Assembly: GCF_000379665.1 (NCBI RefSeq)
Contig: NZ_KB903370.1
Span: forward strand, 86,380 to 150,379
Direction of reading: 5' to 3'
Source: Butyricimonas synergistica DSM 23225
Lineage (GTDB): Bacteria; Bacteroidota; Bacteroidia; Bacteroidales; Marinifilaceae
DNA length: 64,000 bases
The notes beneath the pieces are model-generated. The model saw only the letters and a list, made by a program, of their open reading frames with translations, did no database searches and was not told the DNA's origin. This document shows, one piece after another, positions 43,111 through 53,037 of the stretch. The first letter of the stretch is position 1; each line of letters starts with the position of its first letter. The position numbers were made by a program, and so were the translations under genes.

Positions 43111-44979
43111 ATGGTTAGTTTTCTACAAGTCGATAGTCTGAGTAAACGTTTCGGAGAGCACTTATTATTCGAAAATATCACGTTCAGCATAGCTCAAAAC
43201 CAAAAAGTAGCCTTAATCGCCAAAAACGGAATGGGTAAATCCACCTTGCTACGCATCATTGCCAACAAGGAAACCCCAGACACCGGTACGGTCATTTTCA
43301 GAAATGACATCACCATCGGAATCCTCGACCAAGACCCGGAACTAAACCCGGAAAACTATGTTTTCGAGGAAGTATTCAACACGGAGAATCCCACGTTAAA
43401 ACTAATCAAAGCATACGAACAAGCCGTGCAAGACAATGACACGGCAGCATTGGAAGAGTTAATTCCCCAAATGGATGCCCTGGCGGCATGGGATTACGAA
43501 ACTCAGATCAAGCAAATATTATCGGAACTAAAAGTAGACAAGTATAGCCAACGCATCCGGGAACTTTCCGGGGGACAAAAGAAAAGAGTCGGGCTGGCAA
43601 AAGTATTGATTAGTAACCCGGATTTCTTGATCCTGGACGAGCCGACCAACCACCTGGATGTGGAAATGACCGAGTGGCTGGAAGATTATCTAGATAAAAC
43701 CAAAGCCACCCTCCTCATGGTAACACATGACCGCTATTTTCTGGACAGAGTATGCGACAAAATCGTTGAAATAGACGATTTCGGCATTTTCTCCTACGAC
43801 GGCAATTATTCGTATTACCTAGAAAAAAGAGATGAACGCATCGACGCCCGCAATGCGTCAATCGACAAAGCCAAAAACCTTCTCCGTACCGAACAAGAAT
43901 GGATGCGCCGGATGCCGCAAGCCCGGAGCCACAAGGCAAAATACCGTATCGACAACTTCTACAAGATCAAGGAAGTCGCCTCACAGAACACGACAGAACA
44001 ACAACTGGAACTGGATATAAAAGGACAGCGGTTAGGCAAAAAAATCCTTGAACTGGAACACGTCAACAAAAGCTTCGGGGACTTGTGTGTATTAAAGGAT
44101 TTCTCGTACAAATTCGTGCGAGGCGAAAAGATCGGGATCATCGGTAGAAACGGTATCGGCAAATCCACATTCCTCGACATCATCACCCGACAGATCGAAC
44201 CGGACAGCGGAACAATCGAGATCGGCGAAACCGTCGTTTACGGGTATTACAAACAAGCGGGCATCACTTTCAAGGAAGACGACCGCCCCATAGATATAGT
44301 CAAAAACATATCCGAGAAAATAGACCTCGGGAACGGGCGCATCATGTCCGCCTCCCAATTCCTGGAATATTTCCTGTTCCCAGACAAACTGCAATATTCT
44401 CTGGTAGCCAAACTCAGCGGGGGTGAACGCAGGCGGCTCTACCTATTGACCGTCCTTATGAGCAACCCGAATTTCCTGATTCTGGACGAGCCAACCAACG
44501 ACCTCGACATCATGACTCTGAACGTGCTGGAAGAATACTTGAAATCTTTCCAGGGATGCCTTATCATCGTGTCGCACGACCGTTTCTTTACCGACAAAAT
44601 AGTCGACCGGGTATTCGCTTTCGAGGGCGACGGAGTCATCAAAGATTTCCCCGGCAACTATACTCAATACAAGAATAAAAAGGAGGAAGAAGAACTCCAG
44701 CGCAAACAAGCGGAAAAGAAAACTGCCCCTACCCCTAAACCTATGCGGGAAAAGGAAAAAGTACGCAAACTCACGTTCAAAGAGCGACAAGAAATGCAAC
44801 AGTTGGAATCCGACATGGAAAACCTAAACGCCGAAAAATCCGAATTAGAAAACATCTTAAACTCCGGTACTCCGGAAGCTGACAAATTGGTAAAATCCGC
44901 CCAACGCATTGCCGAAATCATAAACCTCTTGGACGAGAAGGAAATGCGCTGGCTAGAATTAAGCGAGATCGAATCATAG
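43111..44979 (+). CDS. ABC-F ATPase (Uup/EttA-type)
   Basis: 622 aa with two ATPase cassettes: Walker A AKNGMGKST and GRNGIGKST, signatures LSGGQKKRVGL and LSGGERRRLYL, Walker B LILDEPTNHLD and LILDEPTNDLD. No membrane helices. The C-terminal ~90 residues are a charged coiled coil like the DNA/RNA-binding tail of Uup. ABC-F proteins act on the ribosome. It is transcribed alone and ends in a strong terminator. Confidence 0.95.
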   Translation: MVSFLQVDSLSKRFGEHLLFENITFSIAQNQKVALIAKNGMGKSTLLRIIANKETPDTGTVIFRNDITIGILDQDPELNPENYVFEEVFNTENPTLKLIKAYEQAVQDNDTAALEELIPQMDALAAWDYETQIKQILSELKVDKYSQRIRELSGGQKKRVGLAKVLISNPDFLILDEPTNHLDVEMTEWLEDYLDKTKATLLMVTHDRYFLDRVCDKIVEIDDFGIFSYDGNYSYYLEKRDERIDARNASIDKAKNLLRTEQEWMRRMPQARSHKAKYRIDNFYKIKEVASQNTTEQQLELDIKGQRLGKKILELEHVNKSFGDLCVLKDFSYKFVRGEKIGIIGRNGIGKSTFLDIITRQIEPDSGTIEIGETVVYGYYKQAGITFKEDDRPIDIVKNISEKIDLGNGRIMSASQFLEYFLFPDKLQYSLVAKLSGGERRRLYLLTVLMSNPNFLILDEPTNDLDIMTLNVLEEYLKSFQGCLIIVSHDRFFTDKIVDRVFAFEGDGVIKDFPGNYTQYKNKKEEEELQRKQAEKKTAPTPKPMREKEKVRKLTFKERQEMQQLESDMENLNAEKSELENILNSGTPEADKLVKSAQRIAEIINLLDEKEMRWLELSEIES

Positions 44980-44992
44980 ATTATTTTTCCCA

Positions 44993-45032
44993 TAACAGAC
45001 TCATTCTTCATGGATAGAGAATGAGTCTGTTA
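44993..45032 (+). terminator. Terminator after the ABC-F gene
   Basis: Perfect 15-bp stem TAACAGACTCATTCT / AGAATGAGTCTGTTA, loop of 10, followed by CTTTTTAAC. Confidence 0.92.
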
Positions 45033-45048
45033 CTTTTTAACAGTATCC

Positions 45049-45291
45049 TCACTTCTCCTCTTCCTCCAAATCATCCTCCGGTTCTGTCCCGAGAGCCTCG
45101 GATTCTTCTTTCACTTCATCCATATAATTTGCCAGATTATCCCGGGCATCCTCATCGTCATTTTCCAAAATCTCACCAAAAGCGTTTACATACGCCTCAT
45201 GCAACTTTTCTTCATCCTCCGGCGTCAGGTGTTTCTTGACATCCACATTTTCCTTACCGGACATATCTTTTCTATTTTCTTTCTTTTCCAT
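45049..45291 (-). CDS. Small acidic cytoplasmic protein
   Basis: 80 aa, very rich in Glu and Asp, with a C-terminal run EPEDDLEEEEK. The middle (LTPEDEEKLHEAYVNAFGEI) looks helical. No signal, no known domain. Small, highly acidic proteins may be chaperone-like or bind basic partners; nothing here decides. Confidence 0.6.
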   Translation of the reverse strand: MEKKENRKDMSGKENVDVKKHLTPEDEEKLHEAYVNAFGEILENDDEDARDNLANYMDEVKEESEALGTEPEDDLEEEEK

Positions 45292-45350
45292 AACATCTCA
45301 ATTTTATAGATAAAACGAAAGAAAAAGAAAAAAGTTAGATCCCCAATAAA

Positions 45351-46517
45351 TCAATCATTCCCGGAAACTTTCAACTTCAACCGCACTATACATAGCGGAT
45401 TAAACAACTTCAACCCGTCGATTTTCTTTTTCTCCCGTTCATCAAGCATTTCGTAAGGCACGAAATCTTCAATATATTCCCCGCCACAAAGATAGACAAT
45501 CTCATTCCCGTTAAAATACGTGCGCAGGGGAAATTCCACGTCTTCCGTGAAAAACTCGAATTTACGACACGAGCCATCTTTTGTGTTACAAAGGACATAA
45601 AAAAACTTTTGAGGTAAAAAACCTTCCCGACCATCCTTGAAATCCGCCAATATCCAATTTCCCCACGCCCTAGCTTCCCCGATGATAACCGGGAAAGTCG
45701 CATTCAACCAATCCGCTCGCTTTTGCCGGTATTCCTCCATTAAATCACGATTATTCTTTCCCTTACCCGTCGGTTTTTTAAAAGGCGGACTCTTCACCTG
45801 TGACAACCGATACGGGGAACGTCCCGTCGTGAAATGATAAGCGGGAATAATTTTATCCGCCTCTATCCGGTAATACGTGTTCAAAAAATGGAAAGCACCA
45901 TAATTCACGCCATCTTTCATGTAACCGTACAAGTCAAACGCCATACCGAACGCATCCGGAAGAGAAAACGCACTAGCAACGTACGCCTCCTTTTTCCTAG
46001 AAAAATAATGTATTTTCTTTTCAGGAGCCATACGTAAACAGGCAAACACGTCCTTATTCATGGGAAATATCCGGTAAATTGACCCCTCGGGACGATATGT
46101 CCCGAGATATTTTCCGTCCAAAGTGTACTCCAACACCCCCCGCCACTGGGATAAAAGCAATAACGTTTCGTTAAAAGGATCGATCACCACGTCCGCCACC
46201 TTGTCATACTGCCCCTCTCCTTTTTCCCCGGAACTGATCTTATTGACAAACACTCCAGCCCGGTCAAAGATGAAGACTTCCTGGCTATTTTGCACGTAAT
46301 AACGATCTTTATATGATTTAACCATATCTGCCCATCCGCGAAAGGACGGCAAAGATACGATTTCAATACTGTCACAAATCTCCCGCAATGACACGGGATC
46401 ATCCTGTGACATCTTAAACTTATAAACAGGAACATCATTCTCCCAAGTCATTTTCTTGTCTTTACATCCTCCAAAAACAAAAAATATACAAATTATTGGT
46501 AACCATTTCATAATCAT
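45351..46517 (-). CDS. 6-bladed beta-propeller lipoprotein
   Basis: 388 aa (start may be six bases later). Lipoprotein signal with Cys in FGGC. FDRAGVFVNKISSGEKGEGQYDK and later VLEYTLDGKYLGTYRPEGSI are typical blades of Bacteroidales 6-bladed propeller lipoproteins (PF17170 type). Usually cell-surface. It stands alone, about 220 bases from the metalloprotease locus, so a link is uncertain. Confidence 0.85.
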   Translation of the reverse strand: MIMKWLPIICIFFVFGGCKDKKMTWENDVPVYKFKMSQDDPVSLREICDSIEIVSLPSFRGWADMVKSYKDRYYVQNSQEVFIFDRAGVFVNKISSGEKGEGQYDKVADVVIDPFNETLLLLSQWRGVLEYTLDGKYLGTYRPEGSIYRIFPMNKDVFACLRMAPEKKIHYFSRKKEAYVASAFSLPDAFGMAFDLYGYMKDGVNYGAFHFLNTYYRIEADKIIPAYHFTTGRSPYRLSQVKSPPFKKPTGKGKNNRDLMEEYRQKRADWLNATFPVIIGEARAWGNWILADFKDGREGFLPQKFFYVLCNTKDGSCRKFEFFTEDVEFPLRTYFNGNEIVYLCGGEYIEDFVPYEMLDEREKKKIDGLKLFNPLCIVRLKLKVSGND

Positions 46518-46692
46518 CTATTTTTAATACATGAAACACGCCACCTCCACATTTCATCAACGTATTGTAAGTTACATCTTTTTTTTATATTTTCAAATTA
46601 AATTCCCCCCAAAAAAACTCTAACGCCGGAGAAATAAGGAAGTGTTTCCCGTGAAAATATTAAAGTATTCATCCCCCGACTAAAAAAAAAGA

Positions 46693-46716
46693 ACTGTCTA
46701 AAACTTATTAGACAGT
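46693..46716 (-). terminator. Terminator of the second SusCD/protease locus
   Basis: ACTGTCTAA / TTAGACAGT with loop AACTTA, followed on the minus strand by nine Ts. It lies just beyond the metalloprotease stop. Confidence 0.92.
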
Positions 46717-46738
46717 CCCTTTGTTTCCATGATTAAAA

Positions 46739-49426
46739 CTATTTAGCAACTTGCTTGACGGATTCATACATAGATATCAAACTTTCATAATGTACTCTAT
46801 CGTCACGATTAGCAGACGCCACTTTACCCTTTAATAAAGTAACCACCCGCTTCAACATTGCTTGATTATACCCGAAAGTTTCATCAATCACACCTATTTC
46901 CACCTCGCCTTGGAAAGGACTTGCAGCTTGACCGAACTGAACAGGCAACAATTCCCGGGCTACAGCTCCCGCTCCACGTTCCTGCTCCATTTCCTGCAAA
47001 TAACTATACATTTCATCCATGAAGCCTTTAGAGAACAAATTATATACCCGAATCTCGTCCAAAGAAGGACACAAGTTACTGATTGCCCGCGTATTCTTAA
47101 TATAATCGGTACAAGTAATCCCCATTCGATTAAAAATATTCTTCTGCAACAATTTTTCCTCTTGATTCAACTTCTTTCCTTGTATGGTTGGAGCAAAAAC
47201 ACCGGCATACAAATCATCATAATAATCGCCAATCGTGTAAAGATTCTTATCTCGTGAAACATGAGAAGAGAGAATAACCATTGCTCTTTTACTTTCAATC
47301 GCCTTGCTCACGGCAGCAATGATCTTTGCAGACGGATACACGGCTAACCCTGTTTGATTAATCAACTCCGGACGATCAATCCACGAACAGTTGCGCAACT
47401 CTTTCAACACCCATGCCAACGCTTCTTTTTGCTTTGCACATGCTACCGATTTCACGGCTTCCCCGGCAGTCCCGTCTTTCACCTGCGATAAATAAATACC
47501 ACCGACCTGATACAAAACATTCAACAAATAACGTGTATATTGCATCTGAATATTCTCGTAAAGTTGCTTCCGGTGAGAGAAATCCGCATCATCTGAAATC
47601 CACTCGTTCAAGTGGTTCAAAATATACTTCAAATTCTTTATACCGTAGGTTCCTGCCTTTACCGGATCATCCCCCAAATCTTCTTCCAATGCGCTAGGAT
47701 CTATACGGAAACTCAATTGCTGGCGACCGTAACGATAAAGAGGATCTCCCGCCTTCTCGTCAATCCATTTCTCGGCGATTTTAGATTCCTCCCACATATC
47801 CTTGGCTTCCGGGATAGGAGAATACAACCATTTAATCACGTAATAATCATACACGCCAAGCTCGGGAGGTGTCAACTTCACCCCTTTGTCTCCCGGTTGC
47901 GCCACGTAATTGAATCGGGCATAATCCATGATAGAAGGAGTTGTCCCGTATTTTTGAGTGAAAGAAGCGGAACGTAACGAATCCACCGGAATAGAAGCCG
48001 AGGCCGACATATTGTGCAACATTCCCAAAGTATGACCGATCTCGTGAGTGATAACATACGTAAGCGATTCATCAAAAACATCCTTTGGCATTTTAGTGGC
48101 ACGCACACGAGGATCCACCTGTGCGGTCTGAACAAAACGCCAGTTATTAATCAACTGAACAACATTATTGTAAACAATCACGGAAGCGTTAATAATCTCC
48201 CCAGTAGTCGGATCCACCCAAGACGGTCCCATCGCATTTGCCTCCGCGTTCGGGCAATAACGAATACAAGAATATTTCAAGTTATCGGGATCAAAATTAG
48301 GGTCATCCTTCGGAAAATCTCTCGCCACCATCACGTTCTTGAAACCAATTTTCTCGAAAGCCTTATTCCAATTCAAAACAGCCGCTTTAATCGGTCCCCT
48401 CCACTCGTCCGGGAACGCATCATCCACGTACCATACAATCGGTTTCACGGGTTCTACAAGCTCTCCTCGCTTCCATGCTTCCATGTCTTTCGGTTCCACT
48501 CTCCAGCGATTAGCCAGAACATACGTCTCGAATCCATCTTTCTCTTGAGATATTTTCCGGATCGGGAACTGCATTCTTGCGCTCGCCGAATTCAACGTGT
48601 AAAAAATTCCGACACGGGAATCCTGTACACGAGGCCGCATCTTAGATTCCGGCAACAAAAGAAAAGTAATTACGGAACGCGTAGACACCTGTCCCAAGGG
48701 TATAGACCCCAACAACGTCATATATTGAGCCTCCACGGGCTGAGCCACTTCCACCGATGCGTTATCTTCAAACGCCTTCACTCCTTCAAACGTGAATTTA
48801 TTGGCAACCGGAGAAGAAGTGAGCAAACCTCCACTGACTTTCGGTGCAAGCCCCTTGTTATCTTTTATAAATGAAGTCACTTCGATCACCACAGCCGAAC
48901 TGTCTGCGTTATATGAATGAATAGAGAACGATCTTGATGGAATATCGATATAACTCTTCTCCATGGCTTTCCTCACCCATTCCTTATCCTCTCCCATCGT
49001 GGCAGCCAAATTAGGTTTGTTGAACACAATAGACGAATCTTTCTTTACCACACGATAAAGCACGGGATTATTGTATTTATACCCCACGTTAAGCATAAAA
49101 GGCTCTGAGGTGGCAGATAAAGTTCCCCCCACCAATATATCACGCCCCATATATTTCAACGGATATTCCAAATAAATCTTCTGATCTATTTTATGAATGG
49201 TCAAGAAATCCCCCTTTGCGGTAACGATACCCGGACTTTTCATCAACGTTTCGTACTTACTTTTCTTCTTTTTAACAGGCTCTTTCACCTCTTCGGCTAT
49301 CGCTATTTTCTTCTTTTTCTTGAACAATTCCCCCGCATAGCTCTCCCCGGTAGCGGGAACGAGCAGGGATAACAGCACCAAGAATGCAAACAAATCTCTC
49401 ATTTTCAATGATTTAAAATTAAACAT
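46739..49426 (-). CDS. Secreted zinc-dependent metalloprotease (DUF5117/DUF5118, metzincin-like)
   Basis: 895 aa. Signal sequence near residues 9-27, then the DUF5118-type segment (YETLMKSPGIVTAKGDFLT) and a DUF5117-type domain. At residues 461-472 lies HEIGHTLGMLHN, an HExxHxxGxxH zinc site, followed by a Met-turn (PSIMDYARFNYVAQ), the mark of metzincins. A long C-terminal domain (to 895) is likely helical. The gene closes the second sigma/FecR/SusCD locus and follows a thioredoxin gene, as the trypsin-like protease does in the first. Confidence 0.93.
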   Translation of the reverse strand: MFNFKSLKMRDLFAFLVLLSLLVPATGESYAGELFKKKKKIAIAEEVKEPVKKKKSKYETLMKSPGIVTAKGDFLTIHKIDQKIYLEYPLKYMGRDILVGGTLSATSEPFMLNVGYKYNNPVLYRVVKKDSSIVFNKPNLAATMGEDKEWVRKAMEKSYIDIPSRSFSIHSYNADSSAVVIEVTSFIKDNKGLAPKVSGGLLTSSPVANKFTFEGVKAFEDNASVEVAQPVEAQYMTLLGSIPLGQVSTRSVITFLLLPESKMRPRVQDSRVGIFYTLNSASARMQFPIRKISQEKDGFETYVLANRWRVEPKDMEAWKRGELVEPVKPIVWYVDDAFPDEWRGPIKAAVLNWNKAFEKIGFKNVMVARDFPKDDPNFDPDNLKYSCIRYCPNAEANAMGPSWVDPTTGEIINASVIVYNNVVQLINNWRFVQTAQVDPRVRATKMPKDVFDESLTYVITHEIGHTLGMLHNMSASASIPVDSLRSASFTQKYGTTPSIMDYARFNYVAQPGDKGVKLTPPELGVYDYYVIKWLYSPIPEAKDMWEESKIAEKWIDEKAGDPLYRYGRQQLSFRIDPSALEEDLGDDPVKAGTYGIKNLKYILNHLNEWISDDADFSHRKQLYENIQMQYTRYLLNVLYQVGGIYLSQVKDGTAGEAVKSVACAKQKEALAWVLKELRNCSWIDRPELINQTGLAVYPSAKIIAAVSKAIESKRAMVILSSHVSRDKNLYTIGDYYDDLYAGVFAPTIQGKKLNQEEKLLQKNIFNRMGITCTDYIKNTRAISNLCPSLDEIRVYNLFSKGFMDEMYSYLQEMEQERGAGAVARELLPVQFGQAASPFQGEVEIGVIDETFGYNQAMLKRVVTLLKGKVASANRDDRVHYESLISMYESVKQVAK

Positions 49427-49462
49427 TATGATTATATAAAATACGAACTTTCATAAAAACAA

Positions 49463-50581
49463 TCAACGCACCTGTTCACGTTGGGAATTCAACAGATCTT
49501 GCACCTTCTTACGCAACACGTTTCGATGCAATTCCTTGGCCACAAACCTACCCTCTCTATCTAAAACCACCAAATAAGGGATACCCTCGATTCCCAAATC
49601 TGCACGGATACCATCTCTTTTATAGCCAAACGGATTCCGGTAACTCTTCCATGGAAGTTGCTCTTCTTGACAAGCTTTCAGCCATTTTTCCCTGGAATCA
49701 TCCAAAGAAATACTCATCACGCGCAATCCTTTGTGTTCGAAATCTTTATACAAGCGCCGCAAACTTTTCATCTCACTCCGGCAAGGTCCGCACCACGACG
49801 CCCAACAATCAATAACCGTGATATATCCTTTCAAAGAATCCAAACGAACGGAATCACCCGCTTCATTCTCCAAAATATAATCCGGGAAAGCCTGCCCGAT
49901 AGCACTCACGAACACTTTTTCCAACTTATCACTTAAAGCCTGCCCGGCTCTCGATTGTTGTATTTCAGGCGACAACAAATCATACATCTCTCGTCCCCAC
50001 TCGTAATGCGACTTCATCTCCGCACTCGCCAAATAAGCGGCATACACGTTATCAGAATACTTCCTCACCAAATCTCGGGCGATAGAAAAACGTAAATCAT
50101 CAAACCACAACCTTTCAGACATCAAACTATCAAACAACACCTGATCGTTCCTCGTTGAAGCCTGAAAAATACTTAACCCGGAAATGTTCTTCTCTACCAC
50201 TTTATCGTAAAGTTCATGAAATGCTTCCGAACATGCCTTTCTTATTTCGTTAGCTCTCGATCCCCTTAAACTATCCTCACGAATTCCCTGTCGTGAAGAA
50301 ACGGTTATACTCATCTCCTCCCCATCCAAAAACAAATCAGCTTGCTGCTCATTAATTCTCAGACGATATACCCCCGGGTCCCGGAGAATTCCTTTAAAAA
50401 CATATTGCCCGTCAACCAATTTTCCGGAATACAATTCCTCCGGCTCCTCACCTGTCGTAAACAAAGCAATTTGCCCCGTGTCCGCATCCACCACATTTAC
50501 CTTCAACCGGAAAGATTGTCCATCTTGCGATGAACAATTAATCATTCCGGCCAAGAACATGAATAAAAGCAGTATTCTCAT
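49463..50581 (-). CDS. TlpA-like thioredoxin lipoprotein, DUF4369 type
   Basis: 372 aa. Lipoprotein signal with Cys in GMINC. N-terminal beta domain like DUF4369, helical middle and from ~240 a TlpA-like fold with WASWCGPCRSEM and the cis-Pro segment GIEGIPYLVVLD. Same architecture as the gene at 27690 in the first locus. The gene starts one base after the neighbouring lipoprotein ends. Confidence 0.92.
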   Translation of the reverse strand: MRILLLFMFLAGMINCSSQDGQSFRLKVNVVDADTGQIALFTTGEEPEELYSGKLVDGQYVFKGILRDPGVYRLRINEQQADLFLDGEEMSITVSSRQGIREDSLRGSRANEIRKACSEAFHELYDKVVEKNISGLSIFQASTRNDQVLFDSLMSERLWFDDLRFSIARDLVRKYSDNVYAAYLASAEMKSHYEWGREMYDLLSPEIQQSRAGQALSDKLEKVFVSAIGQAFPDYILENEAGDSVRLDSLKGYITVIDCWASWCGPCRSEMKSLRRLYKDFEHKGLRVMSISLDDSREKWLKACQEEQLPWKSYRNPFGYKRDGIRADLGIEGIPYLVVLDREGRFVAKELHRNVLRKKVQDLLNSQREQVR

Positions 50582-50582
50582 T

Positions 50583-51518
50583 TTACTTTGCTGTCAAATC
50601 TTTTTTAACCGAATCGACGAGCTTTTTCATATACTCATACTTACTCAATATAATCGAATGATTGGCATGAGTAGCTTTAAAATTAGCTTCATCGTCTTTC
50701 AACACCTCTATGACAAAATCAAGAACATCCGCGGATTCTGTCGGGCAAACATAAGAACTTGGTGAATAATGTGTAGAAGGCGTAGAACTTAAAAATCCAT
50801 ATTCTTCTTTAGGCTTCCAAACAAATACCCCTCCGAAAAAACTATTTTGAATATCTTGTTGATGCATAGCTTTTAGCTCTCCTTTCGCATTGAAATTATC
50901 CGAAAGCCGGTAAAAATCTTCCAACTCCCCTGAATAATTATTCACTAAAGCATGTGCCCATTCTGATCCCCGAACTCTCAAACCAAACGCTTCTTTATCT
51001 TCCCGGGTCATCTCTTTCAATTCCGCGAGACGAGAAACAATAGCCCCAGACATTCCATAATAAACATCTAACGAATTATCACTAAGTATCAGTTCTTCAA
51101 CAAGTAAAAAACATTTAGGCTTCATACCTGCCTGCTGAAAAGGAATAACATATTCTTCCAAAAACTTCACCCCCTCCAGAATATCTTCACGTTGTTTCGA
51201 GAGAGAATACTTCATACTCGTCACGTTCTCCTCTATCGAATAGCCTAACATCAATGTCTTATAATAAATAATGGAATCCCCGTTCGCATCCATTCCCCTA
51301 TACTCCATTCCAATCGTATCATTATAATAAACAGACATTTTATATTCACTATAAATCTCATAAATCAAATGATCCAACTCGTCATCGGGATTATCCTTTA
51401 TCACATACCAATCCACGTCCACGTATGATGGAGCCAACTCACCGTTCTCGTCATCTTGACAACTTGCCAAAGCAAACAATGACACTAATAATATTCCAAC
51501 TAAATTTTTCATCATCAA
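50583..51518 (-). CDS. Metallopeptidase-like lipoprotein of a SusCD locus, zinc site degenerate
   Basis: 311 aa lipoprotein (Cys in FALASC). The layout resembles the HExxH zinc metallohydrolase lipoproteins that sit next to SusCD genes (Peptidase_Mx1-like): KFLEEYVIPFQQAGMKPK then GSEWAHAL, which occupies the position of HEFAH; the first His is Ser here, the Glu and second His remain. A later YVCPTES... and C-terminal ILSKYEYMKKLVDSVKKDL also fit. If this alignment holds the enzyme has lost activity and may bind substrate. The family assignment is moderate. Confidence 0.55.
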   Translation of the reverse strand: MMMKNLVGILLVSLFALASCQDDENGELAPSYVDVDWYVIKDNPDDELDHLIYEIYSEYKMSVYYNDTIGMEYRGMDANGDSIIYYKTLMLGYSIEENVTSMKYSLSKQREDILEGVKFLEEYVIPFQQAGMKPKCFLLVEELILSDNSLDVYYGMSGAIVSRLAELKEMTREDKEAFGLRVRGSEWAHALVNNYSGELEDFYRLSDNFNAKGELKAMHQQDIQNSFFGGVFVWKPKEEYGFLSSTPSTHYSPSSYVCPTESADVLDFVIEVLKDDEANFKATHANHSIILSKYEYMKKLVDSVKKDLTAK

Positions 51519-51536
51519 TCACTTTTTCAATTACCA

Positions 51537-53027
51537 TTAATATTCCACATACACGGGATCAGGTCTTTCATTATTTACCATATTACCATCCGTAAACTGT
51601 AATTCATAAGTAGGAATTGGCAAAACCCATCCACCGTTAGGATAAGCTTGCAACTCGTAATACCCGTACGCAATTCCACTATCTTTCACACGCATCTCGT
51701 GCTTTAACGGCTTTGCATCCGGATATTTAGAACTCACGGAATACCGGCGCAAATCAAACCAACGATGTCCCTCGAAACACAATTCCAAACGACGCTCATT
51801 CCGAATAAAATCCACTAAATCTTTCCCCGTTTTCGATTGAATATCCGGTGCGCTTCCCGCACTATAACGAGTGGCAAGAAAAGAATTCATGACCTCCCTC
51901 GCTCCCTCCTCCTCGTCGGACATCGCCAATGCCTCCGCCTTATTCAAATACACCTCGGCATATCGGATCAAATTACAATCCGACACGCCTCCATCCGACC
52001 ATCTTTTAAATTTCGAAGGATAATTCCCATAAGAACTCAACTCAACCCCCAAACTATATCGCTGATCACTTGATTTATCCAAAAAAGCAGCTTCCAAATC
52101 ATTCGACAACGCGTAAGTAACCTTTGATTTAAAACCCACCATCGCATTCAAACGATATTCTCCTTGAGAAAAAATCGTTTCAGGTGACTTAGAGGAAAGT
52201 ATACTGGAATTAGACGACAAAGTATTCAAGTCCTGTAAACGATAAGTCGCCTGCATAATCGTATCACACTGTTTATCACACCCTTTCCATTCTCCCTTAT
52301 ACAGATACACCCGGCTCAACAAAGCTCGTGCCGCCGACTCGTTAGCCCGGTAAACTGAAGGCTGCACGATACCCTTCAATTCCACGATCGAATTCAGCAA
52401 ATCTGTCTCGATCAAATCATACACATCCGCCACCGGATCTCGAACAAAATCCTTATCTTCAACCTCTGAACTCACTTTAATCGGAACCCCCAAATCCATG
52501 GTCGCAGTTCCTGATGCATAAGGTTTAGCATACAAATTTACTAACCAAAAATAGTAAGTAGCTCTCAAAAACAATGCCTCCCCCTTAACCCGATGGTAAT
52601 CCGAACCGGCATCCTGAAACGCTTCTACTTCATCCAGTATCACATTCAAAGAAGCAATATGCTCGTACAATCCACTCCACACGTAATCGTTCTCGATACT
52701 ACCGTTCTCACTCGTACCGGGCAACTTCAGCCACTCGTAATACCCCAAGTAAAGCGCATTCCCCAACGATTCCCAATAAACAGGTTTCGATGACAACTGC
52801 ACATCATCATCCATCAAATGAATCCATGAAGCTATCGTGGTTTCTCCCTTATCCTCATCTTCTCCTATTTCCCGAGAGATCATGTAACCGTCCCCCACCA
52901 ACAATTCGCTTAAATCCGAGATCGAGTTCACGTATAACAAATCCCTGGGATACTCCTCCAGAAAATCCCCACAAGACACCAACAACACACTCCACAGGAC
53001 ACCAAATATATTTACTATCTTTTTCAT
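51537..53027 (-). CDS. RagB/SusD-family lipoprotein
   Basis: 496 aa. Lipoprotein signal ending LLVSC. SusD pattern: DFLEEYPRDLL, LFLRATYYFWLVNLYAKPY, RVYLYKG, and the C-terminal FIRNERRLELCFEGHRWFDLRRY. Surface lid of the SusC transporter upstream; 10 bases apart. The C-terminal motif is also seen in the SusD fragment at the right edge. Confidence 0.95.
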   Translation of the reverse strand: MKKIVNIFGVLWSVLLVSCGDFLEEYPRDLLYVNSISDLSELLVGDGYMISREIGEDEDKGETTIASWIHLMDDDVQLSSKPVYWESLGNALYLGYYEWLKLPGTSENGSIENDYVWSGLYEHIASLNVILDEVEAFQDAGSDYHRVKGEALFLRATYYFWLVNLYAKPYASGTATMDLGVPIKVSSEVEDKDFVRDPVADVYDLIETDLLNSIVELKGIVQPSVYRANESAARALLSRVYLYKGEWKGCDKQCDTIMQATYRLQDLNTLSSNSSILSSKSPETIFSQGEYRLNAMVGFKSKVTYALSNDLEAAFLDKSSDQRYSLGVELSSYGNYPSKFKRWSDGGVSDCNLIRYAEVYLNKAEALAMSDEEEGAREVMNSFLATRYSAGSAPDIQSKTGKDLVDFIRNERRLELCFEGHRWFDLRRYSVSSKYPDAKPLKHEMRVKDSGIAYGYYELQAYPNGGWVLPIPTYELQFTDGNMVNNERPDPVYVEY

Positions 53028-53037
53028 ATGCTATAAT

